64,000 nucleotides of DNA, from assembly GCF_000513855.1 (NCBI RefSeq), contig NZ_KI911318.1:931327-995326 (forward strand). The letters are read 5' to 3'. How positions within the stretch are numbered: position 1 is the stretch's first letter; each line of letters starts with the position of its first letter. The translations under genes were made by a program, and so were the position numbers. Below, piece by piece: positions 63,785 to 64,000 of this stretch. The notes beneath the pieces were generated by a model. That model did no database searches. It was not told the DNA's origin and saw only the letters and a list, made by a program, of their open reading frames with translations. This stretch comes from Desulfurococcus amylolyticus Z-533. Its GTDB lineage: Archaea; Thermoproteota; Thermoprotei_A; Sulfolobales; Desulfurococcaceae.

Positions 63785-64000
63785 CTCCTGAATCTATTAA
63801 TTAAGACCACTATTGCAACCACCGCGATAACTCCTGCTGCTACACCTATCACTAGGTAGTCGCTGTTGCCACCCTGGGCTGTAGTAGTGGCTACAGGCGT
63901 TGCGTTGAGAAACGTACGCCAGTCATCACCTCCGAATGGCCCGCCAGGCCACCCGTAGTCGAAGCCGGTGAATTTCACTGAGTGTGCTTGTACAGCCTCT
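63781..64000 (-). CDS. Solute-binding protein of the dipeptide ABC transporter, C-terminal end (partial)
   Basis: The gene runs off the window. The frame stays open past the GTG at 63978 to position 64000 (EAVQAHSVKFTGFDYGW). The visible C-terminus has a Thr-rich linker (ATPVATTTAQGGNSD), a hydrophobic helix (YLVIGVAAGVIAVVAIVVLI) and a basic end (NRFRR). This is the membrane anchor usual for archaeal ABC substrate-binding proteins of the oligopeptide type. It is the first gene of the operon. Confidence 0.85.
   Translation of the reverse strand, partial: EAVQAHSVKFTGFDYGWPGGPFGGDDWRTFLNATPVATTTAQGGNSDYLVIGVAAGVIAVVAIVVLINRFRR

Noticed and set aside
1-64000. Search for cas genes or toxin-antitoxin pairs near the array
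   Set aside because: No Cas protein signature was found. The nucleotidyltransferases at 43861 and 60164 lack recognisable antitoxin partners.

Overview
The window comes from a hyperthermophilic crenarchaeon, most likely of the Desulfurococcales (Desulfurococcus-like; the genus is an inference). Archaeal markers are GatD/GatE amidotransferase, aRF1, aIF5A, Nop5 and fibrillarin, Trm1, Taw3, ribosomal proteins S30e and L40e, DTD2-type D-aminoacyl-tRNA deacylase, an intron-bearing tRNA-Thr, TATA promoters and GGTG-type Shine-Dalgarno sites. A complete reverse gyrase indicates growth at very high temperature.

Layout. 1-1532: the leader-distal end of a CRISPR array (20 repeats in view, no cas genes). 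It ends with a complete small LSm-like gene caught between its last two repeats. 1.6-5.3 kb: unassigned small genes, a TRAM protein and an adenosine-specific kinase-like protein. 5.3-10.7 kb: purine nucleoside/MTA phosphorylase, cysS, a PD-(D/E)XK protein, a radical SAM protein and a HAD phosphatase. 10.7-16.5 kb: RNA-modification and regulatory genes (trm1, THEP1 NTPase, COG1395 regulator, fibrillarin-nop5) and rps30e. 16.5-18.7 kb: threonine dehydrogenase plus 2-amino-3-ketobutyrate CoA ligase. 18.9-22.1 kb: gatDE, followed by a candidate C/D box sRNA. 22.4-29.6 kb: an HTH gene pair behind a possible 13-codon leader ORF, aIF5A and reverse gyrase. 29.6-32.4 kb: a sodium/solute symporter with a tiny membrane partner, divergent from a regulator that carries a substrate-binding-like domain, with a palindrome between them. 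32.4-41.4 kb: upp, a glycan-assembly trio (sugar nucleotidyltransferase, MATE carrier, Alg14/13-like transferase), a CDF transporter, uridine phosphorylase with a PfkB kinase, and Hsp20. 41.5-48 kb: YjbQ, pncB, a nucleotidyltransferase with a phosphoesterase-like partner, acyl-CoA synthetase alpha subunit, a MetG-beta-like protein and taw3.

48.1-51.3 kb is a decayed accessory island: a headless dicarboxylate symporter, a frameshifted DNA methyltransferase tail, a candidate modification-dependent nuclease, and remnants of an IS607-type recombinase with a possible IS200/IS605-type end. 51.3-57.7 kb mixes core genes (dtdA, tRNA-Thr, serA-serK) with small unassigned genes, relics and a dense cluster of inverted repeats. 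57.7-64 kb carries aRF1, a flippase-like membrane protein, L40e, endonuclease V, tRNA-Arg and a dipeptide ABC transporter operon that runs off the right edge.

Functional links that the gene order supports: threonine to glycine and acetyl-CoA (tdh-kbl); nucleoside phosphorolysis followed by pentose phosphorylation (udp-pfkB, with upp salvaging the base); phosphoserine supply (serA-serK); C/D RNP assembly (nop5-flpA, with a possible guide RNA 6 kb away); and peptide uptake at the right edge.
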